Shown here: positions 63,190 to 64,000 of the stretch, piece by piece | Layout of the letters: each line of letters starts with the position of its first letter | Position numbering within the stretch: the first letter of the stretch is position 1 | NCBI RefSeq assembly: GCF_000468115.1 | Contig: NZ_AVQI01000080.1 | Location: forward strand, 114,707 to 178,706 | Direction of reading: 5' to 3' | DNA from: Treponema socranskii subsp. socranskii VPI DR56BR1116 = ATCC 35536 | GTDB taxonomy: Bacteria > Spirochaetota > Spirochaetia > Treponematales > Treponemataceae | Length of the DNA stretch: 64,000 nt | Notes under the pieces: generated by a model | What the model was told of the DNA's origin: nothing | Database searches by the model: none | Seen by the model: the letters and a program-made list of their open reading frames with translations, nothing else | Position numbers and translations under genes: made by a program

Positions 63190-63823
63190 GCTTGCTTTCC
63201 TCCAATGCTTTTTTCGTTATGCGGATTGCACCGCTCGTGTGAATACGGACAACGGGATGAGAATCATGTTCGGCAAACCGTTCCAATTTTTCCAAATACG
63301 GCTCTACGGAATGCGGCAGCCGTTTTCCCATCACTCGAAACATTTCAGGTGCTTCGATTCGTACTCGCTCTCCTTTATCCGATATCAACGCATAAAATAA
63401 ATCCAATTTGTCGCAAAAGAACTCCGGCGCATTCGTTGCAATATTTTCACAAGCCCACACAAACGCAAGTCGTACTGTCTCCGCTGTGTCGGAACACATT
63501 TTTATCAATGCTTCGAAATAGGGAAGTATTAAAGCTTTGTCCGCTCTGCCTATTCGTCCCAATGCGTTTACCGATCGCGCTCTCAGTTTCGGATTGTCGT
63601 CCTTCAGATAGTCGGCTATTTGTTTAATATGCGGTTGTATGAGAGAAGGATAATATAATCCCATTTCACCGAGGAGCCACAAGGCTTTTGCTTTTACATC
63701 TTCTGAATAGTGTTTACCGAGTTTTAGTGCGACATCATCGATTGCCGTTTTCCAATTTGTCTTATCGTTTGTTATCGCTCTTAATTCTTTCAGTATCGTT
63801 TTATCGGCTGTTTGATTCGACAC
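63173..63823 (-). CDS. HEAT-repeat protein
   Basis: 216 residues, soluble. Five or so HEAT units (for example ALWLLGEMGLYYPSLIQPHI, and KLRARSVNALGRIGRADKAL). It resembles the DNA-alkylation-repair/HEAT superfamily but no glycosylase motif is seen. It precedes and overlaps the AbrB-like gene, so they are co-expressed. Upstream 63824-63911 holds only an AT-rich gap. Confidence 0.75.
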   Translation of the reverse strand: MSNQTADKTILKELRAITNDKTNWKTAIDDVALKLGKHYSEDVKAKALWLLGEMGLYYPSLIQPHIKQIADYLKDDNPKLRARSVNALGRIGRADKALILPYFEALIKMCSDTAETVRLAFVWACENIATNAPEFFCDKLDLFYALISDKGERVRIEAPEMFRVMGKRLPHSVEPYLEKLERFAEHDSHPVVRIHTSGAIRITKKALEESKHAADE

Positions 63824-63911
63824 TGCTTATTATTCTCCGTACATATTCTTTGTAAGTATATAACGCCAAAGTGCGGTTTACGTCAAGAAATGGCTGTATG
63901 ATAGGAAACGC

Positions 63912-64000
63912 TCATAAATTCTCGATCTCCGATTCCGAGAGACCGGTCATCCGCTGTATAAAATCGACAGAACAGCTTTCTCGCTGCATCAGCTTTGCCG
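63912..64000 (-). CDS. Tail of a PD-(D/E)XK/Rpn-like protein (partial)
   Basis: Only the last 28 codons are in the window, ending FIQRMTGLSESEIENL and a TGA at 63912-63914. This ending is the usual C-terminus of Rpn/PD-(D/E)XK-nuclease 'transposase-like' proteins (recombination-promoting nucleases). No more can be said. Confidence 0.4.
   Translation of the reverse strand, partial: AKLMQRESCSVDFIQRMTGLSESEIENL

Overview
The window looks like a chromosomal segment of a cultivable oral/host-associated Treponema of roughly half G+C (composition judged by eye). Pointers are the gene content and local orders typical of treponemes (rpsO-pnp-dut-LptF/LptG-tgt, uvrA-lptD, flgF-flgG-flgJ-like), a near-consensus sigma-28 promoter ahead of the rod genes, and many lineage-restricted lipoproteins and TPR/HEAT proteins. 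The species cannot be named from the sequence alone. No rRNA, CRISPR array or intact transposase gene is seen; there is one tRNA.

Layout. 1-6.6 kb: apolipoprotein N-acyltransferase (runs off the left edge), a galactokinase-like GHMP kinase, surE and two TPR proteins. 6.7-9.5 kb: a more AT-rich accessory stretch (SH3-domain protein, methyltransferase, VOC protein, small AT-rich ORF) ending in a sequence with the architecture of an integron attC site. 9.5-24.5 kb: mostly housekeeping and DNA repair (dinB, trmB, ligA, recJ, recO, deoA, a RibF homologue, rpsO). 24.5-32.5 kb: pnp, dut, two LptF/LptG permeases, tgt, a HEAT-repeat protein. 32.5-43.1 kb: a one-direction catabolic-looking cluster (GntR regulator, NhaC-type antiporter, two YtcJ-type amidohydrolases, M28 peptidase, ATC-hydrolase-like protein, UroD-like methyltransferase, M20 amidohydrolase) with striking palindromic operators. 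43.2-56.7 kb: murC, yicC, cytidylate kinase-like, a MutY-like glycosylase without Fe-S cysteines, an SDR, tRNA-Val, a KDPG-aldolase/VOC fusion, a TtcA-like PP-loop enzyme, uvrA and lptD. 56.8-62.6 kb: a secreted hypothetical, a DnaJ-domain protein, glgC, and flgF-flgG-flgJ-like genes with heavily structured intergenic DNA. 62.7-64 kb: a frameshifted AbrB-like gene, a HEAT-repeat gene and the tail of a PD-(D/E)XK/Rpn-like gene.

The least expected signals are in non-coding DNA. (1) A ~240-bp repeat occurs twice (2712-2949 and 24527-24767), with compensatory base changes in two separate stems, so the fold is conserved and not only the sequence. (2) A three-hairpin leader sits directly upstream of the ribosome-binding site of two unrelated genes (an amidohydrolase at 35.3 kb and the FlgJ-like gene at 61.7 kb), again with compensatory changes. 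(3) A 65-bp attC-like site lies at 9280. (4) A densely folded ~340-nt stretch at 62.25-62.59 kb starts near a TATAAT and ends in a canonical terminator. The 32.5-43.1 kb cluster is the best candidate for an undescribed metabolic system.
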